The notes beneath the pieces are model-generated. The model saw only the letters and a list, made by a program, of their open reading frames with translations. It searched no databases and was not told where the DNA came from. The position numbers and the translations under genes are program-made. A DNA stretch of 39,150 nt from Dolichospermum planctonicum. Its GTDB lineage: Bacteria; Cyanobacteriota; Cyanobacteriia; Cyanobacteriales; Nostocaceae. This document shows, one piece after another, positions 15,983-24,009 of this stretch; position 1 is the first letter of the stretch; each line of letters opens with the position of its first letter. The stretch is taken from positions 1 through 39,150 of the forward strand of contig NZ_BJCF01000045.1 in assembly GCF_005402965.1 (NCBI RefSeq), in the 5' to 3' direction.

Positions 15983-17572
15983 TTAAGGAATATCTAGCAA
16001 TTGTCTCAAGAGCATTTGATCATCTAATTTAGCTTTTAAACGACCTTTCTCCACGTCACGAATCCAGCTTTGGCTTTTTTCCATTAACTTAGCTAATTCC
16101 CTTTGGGAAAGGTTCATTTTTTTGCGTCCTTCTATCACTTGTTCCCCTAGTAAATTACCTGTTTGTTGATGATTGCTTTTAGGTTTAGTAGTGCGACGTT
16201 GTTTCTTATCTGATTCTGAATGCTTTTCCCAATCTGGAGGCAGTTCAAAAGCTAAAATTCGGGCATTCAGGAGCAGATTCCATTTACCACGAGGTCCGCT
16301 ATCGGTGAGACGATTTTCACCACTACCGTCATTAATCCAAAATTCTAAAGCTTGATCAGGATCTTCAGGAATATCAACTAATTTAGCCCATAAAGGTTGA
16401 ATTTCTGGGGGATAGGTGACAGGATCAAATAATGGTTTAATTCCATAATGATTGAGAACTTCTAAATCATTTTCATAGGCTTTAAGTAGGCGTTTGCGCT
16501 CTTCCCTATGTCTAGAAGCTTGAGTTAGTTTTTCTTCACCATAAGCAACGCGCAGCAAGGTAGGAATAGTGATGCGTTGTTCCCTACCCATTTTAGTTTT
16601 AAATAATAACCAAAGCATGAGTCTAACAGCGCCCTCATGTTGTTGCCACAAACTCATAACCGTGGTTAATAAGCTTTTAGGAAGGCTGCCATATTGATAA
16701 AATGCAGTGCGTTCTTTACATCCTTGTCTGTTGCAAAAATGTTGCGTCCAAATCCCAGCTTTGATTGTAAATGTTAAGCCAATCAAATATTTACACCCTT
16801 GATCATCTTCTTGAAAATGGTGTTGAGTATCTATCAAATTCCAGAGATAACTATCTTTAATAGCAAAACTGGGAACTCTACCTTGTTGCGGCCAGTCAAT
16901 AGAAACCATGAGAGAACAGGTTTGATAAACGATATTTTTGATTAAACCGAGTTTGGTACTTTTGCTCAGATCCTTACGTTTTTCCAAGCCCAAATACTGT
17001 TCAATTTGTCGTTCATCAATGGTAAATTCTTCTTGCCAAGGTTGATCTAAGGCTGTGATTTTAGCCGCAAAAATGAGATGAATACAAGCAGCACGAATAT
17101 CTAAATAATCAATTGCTTGTAAATTATTATTGGTGCAGTTATTAACTGGAAATAGGTTGTGAATTTGAAAAGAAATTGTCCCTTTTCCTTGATTAACTGA
17201 GCGGTGGTAATGCCAATTACCTTCTGCATTTTTTTCCCATTGTAAAGATGTCCGTTGTGCTAATAGATTACAAGCTTCCCAGATAACTATTGCTGAAGCA
17301 AAGGGGTTATTCTTACCATTAGAAAATAAATCGGAACTGGTAGCATCTCGTGGTTCAATTTTGCATCTTCCTTTTTTTGCCTGTATAGGTATGGGGGCAT
17401 TTGTTGGACAAGCAATTACGCATTGTGGTTGTGAATGATGACCATCACAATTATTACAAAGGACAGGATCAACCCAATATTCATCATCTTCGATTTTGAT
17501 TGCACCCGTAGGACATAGGGGTCGGCATTTGTCACATCCCACGCAATTGTTATTAGGAATTATATGCGGCAT
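15983..17572 (-). CDS. cnfR: CnfR/PatB, ferredoxin-domain transcriptional activator of nitrogen fixation
   Basis: The 529-residue protein has an N-terminal 2[4Fe-4S] ferredoxin domain. Its first motif is C10, C13, C16 and C20 (CVGCDKCRPLCP); its second is C39, C42, C51 and C55, with the longer insertion CDGHHSQPQC. A long middle region of no simple motif follows, then a C-terminal XRE-type helix-turn-helix (about 478-529: MNLSQRELAKLMEKSQSWIR). This layout and length are those of PatB of Anabaena and CnfR of Leptolyngbya. CnfR is a low-oxygen-sensing activator of nif genes; loss of PatB impairs diazotrophic growth and heterocysts. Start ATG at 17572, with GGAAG about 8 bp upstream on the coding strand. 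It is divergent from fdxB. The paralogue ChlR shares the layout, but the nif/cox neighbourhood favours CnfR. Confidence 0.92.
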   Translation of the reverse strand: MPHIIPNNNCVGCDKCRPLCPTGAIKIEDDEYWVDPVLCNNCDGHHSQPQCVIACPTNAPIPIQAKKGRCKIEPRDATSSDLFSNGKNNPFASAIVIWEACNLLAQRTSLQWEKNAEGNWHYHRSVNQGKGTISFQIHNLFPVNNCTNNNLQAIDYLDIRAACIHLIFAAKITALDQPWQEEFTIDERQIEQYLGLEKRKDLSKSTKLGLIKNIVYQTCSLMVSIDWPQQGRVPSFAIKDSYLWNLIDTQHHFQEDDQGCKYLIGLTFTIKAGIWTQHFCNRQGCKERTAFYQYGSLPKSLLTTVMSLWQQHEGAVRLMLWLLFKTKMGREQRITIPTLLRVAYGEEKLTQASRHREERKRLLKAYENDLEVLNHYGIKPLFDPVTYPPEIQPLWAKLVDIPEDPDQALEFWINDGSGENRLTDSGPRGKWNLLLNARILAFELPPDWEKHSESDKKQRRTTKPKSNHQQTGNLLGEQVIEGRKKMNLSQRELAKLMEKSQSWIRDVEKGRLKAKLDDQMLLRQLLDIP

Positions 17573-18499
17573 AGGAGGTCTTCCTACTTTAATCGTTGAG
17601 ATGTTTGGCTCAAGTCTCCCCTTACAGAATTTTTGGATAAATGAACTACATTTAGATTTGGTTTCGCGCTATCACTCTTAGTGATCTTGAAGAGTAGACG
17701 CTAAGGAACAAAGGCGCAAAGGACGAAGGAGATTAAATACATAAGAACTGCTATAATGTGTCCTTTTGATTGATAATTTGTTACCCAATTACCTCTATAA
17801 CGAGAAGATATTTTTCTCCTCTGATTAATTACTTATAGGGTTGATGAAGCCAGATTTTGTAGCTATTGATATTTGGCAAAGTTAGACTTTATTACTTCTT
17901 CATTAACTATAAATTTCATAAAGATTTGCATAAGATTGTTCAGTATGAGCTTGGCGGAATTTCTTAATATTTACCTAGATATTTATTGTGATAATGTTTA
18001 TGCTGGGCTATATAAATTAGTCTAAATGTTTTTTATGAACATCTTGAGTAGTTAGGCACAAAATGGTTCAAAAATAAAGGAAATTATTTTTTTAAGTTTG
18101 TATTTATAAATACCATGAACGGTATATTTTCATCTAAATAAAAAATATTTGCAAGTGGCAAGTCAATTTAGCTAATAATTGGCGGTAATAATTGATGATA
18201 ATTCCTATTAATTAAGGTGTTTTTTGGCTAATTGAATCAGATTTATTGAGAAAATAAATTTCAACACAATCGTGGAAAACTTTGGCTAATAAGCTTTTTA
18301 GATGCGGATATAATCTAAATTTATCAATAATTAATATTATTTAATAATTTGAACTAACTAAAAATAAATAATATTGTTTAGCAAGTCATGAAAATTTGAC
18401 AAAAAAGTTAATTTTCGTTATTGAAAAAATTAAATATTAGGCTAGTATGAAGATTAAAGGATTAACTAACATCTAGCTAAAATTGCTGAGGTTCGATTC
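17573..18499. promoter_or_regulatory. 927-bp divergent regulatory region between cnfR and fdxB
   Basis: No gene is seen. The region is strongly AT-rich and contains one perfect NtcA-type palindrome (18100-18113). Near 17700 there is a repeat fragment (CTAAGGAACAAAGGCGCAAA) related to the repeat in the coxA-coxC spacer. Near 18150-18290 there are several copies of GGCTAAT/GCTAATAA (18170, 18227, 18284). Both flanking promoters must lie here. The unusual length suggests long leaders or several control sites. I cannot name the CnfR operator from sequence alone. Confidence 0.6.
18100..18113. promoter_or_regulatory. Candidate NtcA-binding site (GTA-N8-TAC)
   Basis: GTATTTATAAATAC is a perfect 14-bp palindrome matching the NtcA consensus GTAN8TAC. 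On the plus strand TAAATA lies at 18135-18140, about 21 bp further, close to the usual spacing to a -10 box in NtcA-activated promoters. That would put a fdxB leader of roughly 350 bp downstream. Since the site is symmetrical it could serve either gene. A chance AT-rich palindrome is possible. Confidence 0.5.
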
Positions 18500-18793
18500 A
18501 TGGCTACATTAACAGGATTGACTTTTGGAGGTACTGCTTGGACTCCTAAATTTGCTCAAGAAATTGACAAGGATAAATGTATTGGTTGTGGCAGATGTAT
18601 GAAAGTTTGCGGTCATAAAGTTTTGGGCTTAATGGCTTTGAATGAAGAAGGTGAATTTGTAGAAGATGAAGATGATGAGGAAATTGAACGGAAAGTAATG
18701 GTTGTTATTAAGCCAGAAAACTGTATTGGTTGTGAAGCTTGTTCTCGGATTTGTCCCAAGAATTGTTACAGTCATACCACTTTAGACCAGTAA
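18500..18793 (+). CDS. fdxB: Ferredoxin III, nif-type 2[4Fe-4S] (FdxB)
   Basis: The 97-residue protein binds two [4Fe-4S] clusters. The first motif is C27, C30, C33 and C37 ([12 protein letters not shown]), the second C75, C78, C81 and C85 ([15 protein letters not shown]). An acidic insert (about 49-64, [15 protein letters not shown]) separates them. The N-terminus ([18 protein letters not shown]) and the CG in place of CP after the first motif are features of nif-associated ferredoxin III. The expected role is electron transfer linked to nitrogenase. The start ATG at 18500 has GAGG about 10 bp upstream. It is divergent from cnfR and upstream of cox, so CnfR control is likely (inferred). Confidence 0.9.
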   Translation: MATLTGLTFGGTAWTPKFAQEIDKDKCIGCGRCMKVCGHKVLGLMALNEEGEFVEDEDDEEIERKVMVVIKPENCIGCEACSRICPKNCYSHTTLDQ

Positions 18794-19205
18794 CATTTTG
18801 GGTGATTTTTAAACAGTTGATTTTTGTCATTCTCAGCAAGGTAATTAGAGGGGAATCTCGATATTTACAGAATTTAGTTGAAAAGTTCACGGTAAACAGA
18901 AACGTAAATCGTCAATTGTTATTATCTAAATAAATCATACTTGCTACTATTTTTTCTACTTATATTTGGTTTATGAAAATATTAATTCTCAGATCCTCGA
19001 TTTCTTCAAGAAGTCGGGGATTTTGTGGTTATCAATATGAAAAAATATGGAAGTTTAGCCATTTTTTGCTAGTTACAAGTTAGAACAGTAATAGTGAAAA
19101 ATAAAAAGATGATTCTCTCTGCAAAAGAGAATTATTGATCTATAGAAACAAAGTCTATCTTCACTGACTATTGTTTTATTACTGTTTACAAAGCAGGTAG
19201 CATTT
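18794..19205. other. fdxB-coxB intergenic region
   Basis: This 412-bp region has no gene. It contains a gene-end palindrome at 18991-19022. Because the palindrome lies between fdxB and coxB, coxB probably has its own promoter in the 180 bp after it. Small frames on both strands here look like noise. Confidence 0.55.
18991..19022. terminator. Palindrome between fdxB and coxB, possible terminator
   Basis: AGATCCTCGATTTCTT, C, AAGAAGTCGGGGATTTT is an imperfect long stem ending in TTTT on the plus strand, about 200 bp after fdxB. It would separate fdxB transcription from the cox operon. Confidence 0.5.
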
Positions 19206-20141
19206 ATGCAAAAAGTTCCTGTTTCGCTGTGGACACTGTTAGCTGGGATGATCATAGCCCCTATCAGTATCTGGATTGGTCAAAATCATCATTTATTACC
19301 GGAAGCAGCATCGCAACAAGCGCCTTTGGTAGATGGTTTTTTCAATATCATGTTTACAATTGCAGTTGCCCTTTTTTTAGTTGTTGAAGGGACAATTCTG
19401 CTGTTTCTAGTTATCTACAGACGACGAAAAGGAGATAATTCCGATGGTGTAACTGTAGAAGGTAACTTGAGTTTAGAGATTTTTTGGACAGCAATTCCTA
19501 CGGTAATTGTGATCTTTTTAGGCATTTACAGTGTTGATATTTATAACCAAATGGGTGGTTTTGGTGTGGGTAGTCATCCTCACCAGGGGTCAACAACTGC
19601 TATGAATGTTAGTCATACAACTAATATTGGTATTGGTGAAAATCCTCAAACCAAAAATAAACCTGCTGATTTAGTTGTAGATGTCAAAGGAATCCAATTT
19701 GCGTGGTTATTTAATTATCCTGTAAGTGGTGTTTCTGCTGGAGAATTGCACGTTCCCGTGGGTACTGATGTCCAATTAAATTTATCGGCAGATGATGTAA
19801 TTCACTCTTTTTGGGTTCCCCAATTTCGTCTCAAACAAGATGCTATTCCTGGTGTTCCTACTCAACTGCGATTTACAGCTACAAAAACTGGTACTTATCC
19901 AGTAGTTTGTGCAGAATTATGTGGTGGTTATCATGGTTCAATGCGGACACAGGTAATTGTCCATGAACGAGAAGATTTTGATGCTTGGATGAGTGAAAAT
20001 CAAATTGCTGAACATCAAGAGATAAATCATGCAGTGGCTGTGAATTTAGAGAATTTATCCCCATCAGAATTTCTAGCCCCCTACACTCAGAATTTAGATG
20101 TAACTCCCGCAAATCTTGAGTCATTAGCCCATCAATTTTAG
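19206..20141 (+). CDS. coxB: Cytochrome c oxidase subunit II (heterocyst-type CoxB)
   Basis: This 311-residue subunit has an N-terminal hydrophobic segment (about 10-24) and two membrane helices (about 48-71 and 91-112). A cupredoxin domain carries the complete binuclear CuA site: H200, then C235, E237, C239, H243 and M246 in CAELCGGYHGSM. It accepts electrons from cytochrome c6 or plastocyanin and passes them to CoxA. Next to cnfR and fdxB, this operon fits the heterocyst-induced second cox operon (coxBAC2) of Anabaena, which protects nitrogenase by consuming oxygen. Which paralogue it is rests on context. Start ATG at 19206, with AGGTAG upstream. The stop codon TAG falls inside a heptamer repeat. 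Confidence 0.92.
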   Translation: MQKVPVSLWTLLAGMIIAPISIWIGQNHHLLPEAASQQAPLVDGFFNIMFTIAVALFLVVEGTILLFLVIYRRRKGDNSDGVTVEGNLSLEIFWTAIPTVIVIFLGIYSVDIYNQMGGFGVGSHPHQGSTTAMNVSHTTNIGIGENPQTKNKPADLVVDVKGIQFAWLFNYPVSGVSAGELHVPVGTDVQLNLSADDVIHSFWVPQFRLKQDAIPGVPTQLRFTATKTGTYPVVCAELCGGYHGSMRTQVIVHEREDFDAWMSENQIAEHQEINHAVAVNLENLSPSEFLAPYTQNLDVTPANLESLAHQF

Positions 20142-20225
20142 ATTTTAGATTTTAGATTTTAGATTGATTCTTGTCTAAAATTTTGGATATTGAATCATCC
20201 TCGAAGTTTAAAATCTAAAATTCAG
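20135..20225. repeat. ATTTTAG heptamer repeat with inverted copy between coxB and coxA
   Basis: Four heptamer units at 20135-20163 (ATTTTAG repeated) overlap the coxB stop codon. About 45 bp later AAAATCTAAAAT (20208-20219) is the inverse sequence, so the transcript could fold into a hairpin between coxB and coxA. Heptamer arrays are typical of cyanobacterial short tandemly repeated repetitive (STRR) sequences. The same sequence precedes hypD at 34452. Confidence 0.7.
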
Positions 20226-20281
20226 TCGTTAGTAATTATTAGCTAATAACTGAAACCTGACAAAAGACAACCAACAAAAAT

Positions 20282-21961
20282 ATGACACAAGTAGATTTTC
20301 CAGTTAATCCTCCACCAAATGAAAATCAAGCACCAACGCTGCTAAATACTCATAGTTCTCATCCCACAGCGTGGAAAGTTAGAGATTATTTCACATTTAA
20401 TACTGATCACAAAGTGATTGGTATTCAATACTTGGTGACAGCCTTTGTATTCTATCTCATTGGTGGGTTAATGGCGATCGCAATTCGTACGGAATTAGCC
20501 ACACCAGACTCGGATTTTATTGATCCAAATCTCTACAATGCCTTTATGACAAATCATGGAACAATCATGATTTTCCTATGGATTGTACCCAGTGCCATTG
20601 GTGGATTTGGTAACTATCTAGTTCCTTTAATGATGGGTGCTAGAGATATGGCTTTTCCTAAATTAAATGCGATCGCTTTTTGGTTAAATCCCGTCGCTGG
20701 ATTATTACTATTACTAAGTTTTTTCTTTGGTGGTTCTCAATCTGGTTGGACTGCTTACCCACCATTAAGTTTAGTTACCGCCAACAACGCCCAAAGTTTA
20801 TGGATTTTGTCCATTGTTTTAGTCGGAACTTCTTCAATTTTAGGTTCTATTAACTTTGTCATCACCATTTTGATGATGAAAGTTCCCAGCATGAAATGGG
20901 ATCAAGTTCCCTTATTTTGTTGGGCAATTCTAGCAACTTCCATTCTCGCACTTTTATCTACTCCAGTATTAGCAGCAGGTTTAATCTTGCTGTTATTTGA
21001 TATTAATTTCGGGACATCTTTTTTCAAACCAGACGCAGGTGGTAATGTGGTTATTTACCAACATTTATTCTGGTTTTATTCCCACCCGGCAGTTTATTTA
21101 ATGATTCTGCCGATTTTCGGAATTATGTCCGAAATTATTCCCACCCACGCCCGAAAACCGATTTTTGGTTATAAAGCCATTGCCTTTTCCACCGTTGCTA
21201 TTTGCGTCGTTGGTTTATTCGTTTGGGTACACCATATGTTTACCAGTGGTACACCTGGATGGATGCGGATGTTCTTCACCATTTCCACACTCATAGTAGC
21301 AGTCCCCACAGGTGTAAAAATATTCGGTTGGGTAGCAACCCTCTGGGGCGGAAAAATCCGCTTTACCAGCGCCATGTTATTTGCTATCGGTTTACTTTCC
21401 ATGTTCGTCATGGGCGGTTTAAGCGGTGTCACCATGGGAACAGCCCCCTTTGATGTTCACGTTCACGATACTTATTACGTAGTCGGTCATTTTCACTACG
21501 TTTTATTTGGTGGTTCAGTCTTTGGTATTTACGCAGGTATCTATCACTGGTTCCCCAAAATCACCGGTAGAATGATGAACGAAACCTGGGGAAGAATTCA
21601 TTTTCTACTGACATTCGTCGGTACAAACCTGACATTTCTACCCATGCACAAACTGGGTTTACAAGGAATGCCCCGCCGAGTTGCCATGTATGACCCCCAA
21701 TTTGCCAGCTTAAACCAGCTTTGCACCATTGGCGCAATCCTTTTAGGTATTTCCGTCATTCCCTTCGCTTTAAACGCCATTTACAGTTGGCAAAAAGGCG
21801 AAATTGCTGGTGACAACCCCTGGGAAAGTTTAACTTTAGAATGGACAACCAGTTCTCCACCCATTATTGAAAACTGGGAAGTTCTACCAGTTGTTACCCA
21901 TGGACCCTATGACTACGGACATCACCATGAAGAATCATCAGTGACAGAAGCTATCAGTTAA
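20282..21961 (+). CDS. coxA: Cytochrome c oxidase subunit I (CoxA), A2-type
   Basis: This 559-residue catalytic subunit has all metal ligands: heme a H92 and H405, heme a3 H403, and CuB H268, H317 and H318. The cross-link Tyr is Y272 (SHPAVY). The K-channel Lys (K346 in PTGVKIFGW) and D-channel Asp (D122 in MGARDMAFP) are kept. The Glu of the canonical HPEVY motif is replaced by Ala within FYSHPAVY, the signature of A2-type heme-copper oxidases. It reduces oxygen to water and pumps protons. In this context it is probably heterocyst-specific and lowers oxygen for nitrogenase. Start ATG at 20282; second gene of coxBAC. HIP1 octamers lie at 20474 and 20669. Confidence 0.95.
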   Translation: MTQVDFPVNPPPNENQAPTLLNTHSSHPTAWKVRDYFTFNTDHKVIGIQYLVTAFVFYLIGGLMAIAIRTELATPDSDFIDPNLYNAFMTNHGTIMIFLWIVPSAIGGFGNYLVPLMMGARDMAFPKLNAIAFWLNPVAGLLLLLSFFFGGSQSGWTAYPPLSLVTANNAQSLWILSIVLVGTSSILGSINFVITILMMKVPSMKWDQVPLFCWAILATSILALLSTPVLAAGLILLLFDINFGTSFFKPDAGGNVVIYQHLFWFYSHPAVYLMILPIFGIMSEIIPTHARKPIFGYKAIAFSTVAICVVGLFVWVHHMFTSGTPGWMRMFFTISTLIVAVPTGVKIFGWVATLWGGKIRFTSAMLFAIGLLSMFVMGGLSGVTMGTAPFDVHVHDTYYVVGHFHYVLFGGSVFGIYAGIYHWFPKITGRMMNETWGRIHFLLTFVGTNLTFLPMHKLGLQGMPRRVAMYDPQFASLNQLCTIGAILLGISVIPFALNAIYSWQKGEIAGDNPWESLTLEWTTSSPPIIENWEVLPVVTHGPYDYGHHHEESSVTEAIS

Positions 21962-21984
21962 AACCCAGAGGTATGCAGAGGTCT

Positions 21985-22013
21985 TTCGCGCCTTTGCACC
22001 TTTGCGTAAGACG
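21985..22013. repeat. Dispersed CGCCTTTGCACCTTTGCG repeat in the coxA-coxC spacer
   Basis: TTTCGCGCCTTTGCACCTTT, followed by GCGTAAGAC, is a recognisable cyanobacterial dispersed repeat. A reverse-complement relative (AAGGCGCAAAGGACG) occurs near 17710 upstream of cnfR. It accounts for the spurious N-terminal extension of the coxC frame. Confidence 0.55.
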
Positions 22014-22038
22014 AGAAAAAATTTACCAGGAAAATAAT

Positions 22039-22629
22039 ATGACTGCAATTACACCCAGTGAACATCACAGCGACGGAGAACATCCAGATTTACGAGTGTG
22101 GGGTTTAATCACATTTCTCGCTTCTGAATCTTTGATGTTTGGCGGATTTTTCGCCACTTATTTGTTTTTTAAAGGGACGACAGCAGTTTGGCCACCAGAA
22201 GGCACAGAAGTAGAATTATTTATCCCCGCTATTAACACTATCATCCTCATTTCTAGCAGTTTTGTCATTCATTTTGGTGATATGGCAATTAAAAGAAATA
22301 GTGTGGGTTGGATGCGGTTTTGGTATTTTATCACCGCCATTATGGGTGCTGTATTCCTAGCTGGTCAGGTTTATGAATACATGAATTTAGGTTATGGATT
22401 CACTACCAATATTTTCTCGAATTGCTTTTATTTAATGACAGGTTTTCACGGCTTGCACGTCTTTGTAGGACTGTTATTAATTTTAGGTGTCCTATGGCGT
22501 TCTTTCCGTCGTGATCATTATTCTGCTACTAAACATACTGGCATAGAAATGGCAGAAATTTACTGGCACTTTGTTGATATCATTTGGATTATTCTCTTTA
22601 CTTTGGTCTATCTTCTCAATATTTTGTAA
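22039..22629 (+). CDS. coxC: Cytochrome c oxidase subunit III (CoxC)
   Basis: The 196-residue protein (MTAITPSEHHSDGEHPDLRV) has five hydrophobic helices and typical subunit III motifs: LITFLASESLMFGGFFATYL, FHGLHVFVGLLLILG and IYWHFVDIIWIILF. It stabilises CoxA and the proton path. I chose ATG 22039, which has CCAGGAAA upstream. The longer frame from 21973 would translate a dispersed repeat (CGCCTTTGCACCTTTGCG), so its extra 22 residues are unlikely. Last cox gene; a stem-loop follows at 22641. Confidence 0.92.
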   Translation: MTAITPSEHHSDGEHPDLRVWGLITFLASESLMFGGFFATYLFFKGTTAVWPPEGTEVELFIPAINTIILISSSFVIHFGDMAIKRNSVGWMRFWYFITAIMGAVFLAGQVYEYMNLGYGFTTNIFSNCFYLMTGFHGLHVFVGLLLILGVLWRSFRRDHYSATKHTGIEMAEIYWHFVDIIWIILFTLVYLLNIL

Positions 22630-22640
22630 AAATGGATTGT

Positions 22641-22666
22641 GAGTAATTCCTAATTACGAATTACTC
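22641..22666. terminator. Stem-loop after coxC
   Basis: GAGTAATTC and GAATTACTC pair perfectly around CTAATTAC, 12 bp beyond the coxC stop. There is no strong T run, so partial termination or 3'-end protection is as likely as full termination. Confidence 0.5.
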
Positions 22667-22725
22667 ATATTCTTGTCTAAAATAATTATCATAATTTCAG
22701 CAAAAACTTCTAGGGATTAACTATT

Positions 22726-23211
22726 ATGAAAACTGATAACAATAGATTTTCATGGTTTGATGTTGCAGATGATATCAAAGAATTATTGATATTAGCCGCA
22801 GCCACCTGGGAAAATACAGAAGAATCGACAAAATATATGCAGCAAGCTTTGGCTAAAACAGCAGATAATACAGATATTTTAGTCGCAGCTTATAGATATT
22901 TTTACTACAAAAATAATTATGGTTTAGCACTGACAACAGCAGAGAAAATAACCGCTAAAATCAAAGCAGTGGAAAATCTACCTGATAAGTGGGAAGAACT
23001 TAAACCTATCTTAATCAAACGTCAGGAAGAACCGCAAATCAGATTGTATTTGAATGCTTATGCTGCTTCTGGTTTGGTATTAGCTAAACTAGGAAAAATA
23101 GAAGAAGCGAAGGAAATTAGTAGCAGAATTAAAGGAATTGATGACAAAAATGATTTTGGTGCTGGTATTCTGCTAGAGATTTTAACTCGTCCACCGGAAG
23201 CAGATGATTAA
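22726..23211 (+). CDS. TPR-like helical protein of unknown function in the cox block
   Basis: This is a 161-residue, almost entirely helical protein with no signal peptide. Tetratricopeptide-like helix pairs can be made out: NTEESTKYMQQALAKTADNT, ILVAAYRYFYYKNNYGLALT and NAYAASGLVLAKLGKIEEAK. I do not recognise a named family. It is 97 bp after coxC and 34 bp before the cupin gene on the same strand. As I remember it, the Anabaena cox2 locus has similar downstream genes, so a conserved heterocyst role such as assembly or scaffolding is possible but unproven. Start ATG at 22726 with TAGGGA upstream. Confidence 0.7.
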   Translation: MKTDNNRFSWFDVADDIKELLILAAATWENTEESTKYMQQALAKTADNTDILVAAYRYFYYKNNYGLALTTAEKITAKIKAVENLPDKWEELKPILIKRQEEPQIRLYLNAYAASGLVLAKLGKIEEAKEISSRIKGIDDKNDFGAGILLEILTRPPEADD

Positions 23212-23244
23212 ACTTTCGTTAACTTTCATAAACGTTCATAAATT

Positions 23245-23856
23245 ATGCAAGGTAAAGATTGGTTTGTTGCGGAAAATGGAGAATATCAAATTTGTAAATC
23301 AGCAAGGTCATGGGATTTATTGCAGGATAATTATCGTCTGTATCGCTTTTTAACTGAAGTGGAAGATGTACTCAATCATGTTGAAGAGGAATCAATCCAA
23401 CTTCCAGCAATAAGAACCCTGGTAAGACGATTAATTGTTAATTCCTATTGGGTACAAAGTCAGTTTTTAAAACCTGATGCCAAAACGGGAATTTCTGTTT
23501 TATTATTATATGATGAATTAGGATTTCCCTTGACCGTACAAACAGTAACATTTGCACCAGGAACAACTTCCACTATTCATAATCATGGCACATGGGGAGT
23601 AATTGCTATATTAAAAGGTCAGGAAAAAAACACATTTTGGCGACGTAGTGGAAATCCTGATTTTCCTGATAAAATTGAAAGAACAGGAGAAATCAACTTA
23701 TTTCCTGGTGATATTATCAGCTTGACACCTGAGACAATACATGATGTTCAAGCAATGGGTGAAGAACCAACAGTAACATTTAATATTTATGGAGAAACAA
23801 ACCCAAACCAGAGATTTGAATTTGATGTAATTAACCACGTTGCTAAAAAGTTTTAA
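23245..23856 (+). CDS. Cupin-fold, cysteine-dioxygenase-like protein
   Basis: In this 203-residue protein residues 85-195 form a cupin barrel. Motif 1 is PGTTSTIHNHGTWGVIAILK, with H112 and H114. Motif 2 is FPGDIISLTPETIHDVQ, with H166. This three-His pattern, with no Glu in motif 1, is that of the thiol dioxygenase (CDO-like) group, which uses oxygen to oxidise Cys or related thiols. The ~80-residue N-terminus is helical. Placed between coxBAC and a nitrogenase-associated gene, an oxygen-consuming or sulfur-related role would fit, and a cysteine synthase gene lies nearby. Activity is inferred. Start ATG at 23245, 33 bp after the TPR-like gene. Confidence 0.75.
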   Translation: MQGKDWFVAENGEYQICKSARSWDLLQDNYRLYRFLTEVEDVLNHVEEESIQLPAIRTLVRRLIVNSYWVQSQFLKPDAKTGISVLLLYDELGFPLTVQTVTFAPGTTSTIHNHGTWGVIAILKGQEKNTFWRRSGNPDFPDKIERTGEINLFPGDIISLTPETIHDVQAMGEEPTVTFNIYGETNPNQRFEFDVINHVAKKF

Positions 23857-23937
23857 AGAATTTTCAAGCTAATGGCAAAAATAGCAAATGTTATAATTTC
23901 GGGATATAGGTGTTAGCTATCAATCAAAAAAATCATC

Positions 23938-23972
23938 TTGAATCTGCGTTGATCTGCGTTGATCTGCGGTTA
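23938..23972. repeat. TTGATCTGCG tandem repeat
   Basis: About three units of (C/G)TTGATCTGCG lie in the gap between the cupin gene and the nitrogenase-associated gene. It is a common cyanobacterial dispersed motif of unknown role. Confidence 0.6.
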
Positions 23973-24009
23973 ATTATTTTCCATCTAGAAACCAATAGGA
24001 GAAATAGCA

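Noticed and set aside
21973-22038. 22-residue N-terminal extension of CoxC
   Set aside because: It translates a dispersed CGCCTTTGCACCTTTGCG repeat; ATG 22039 has the better ribosome-binding site and family length.
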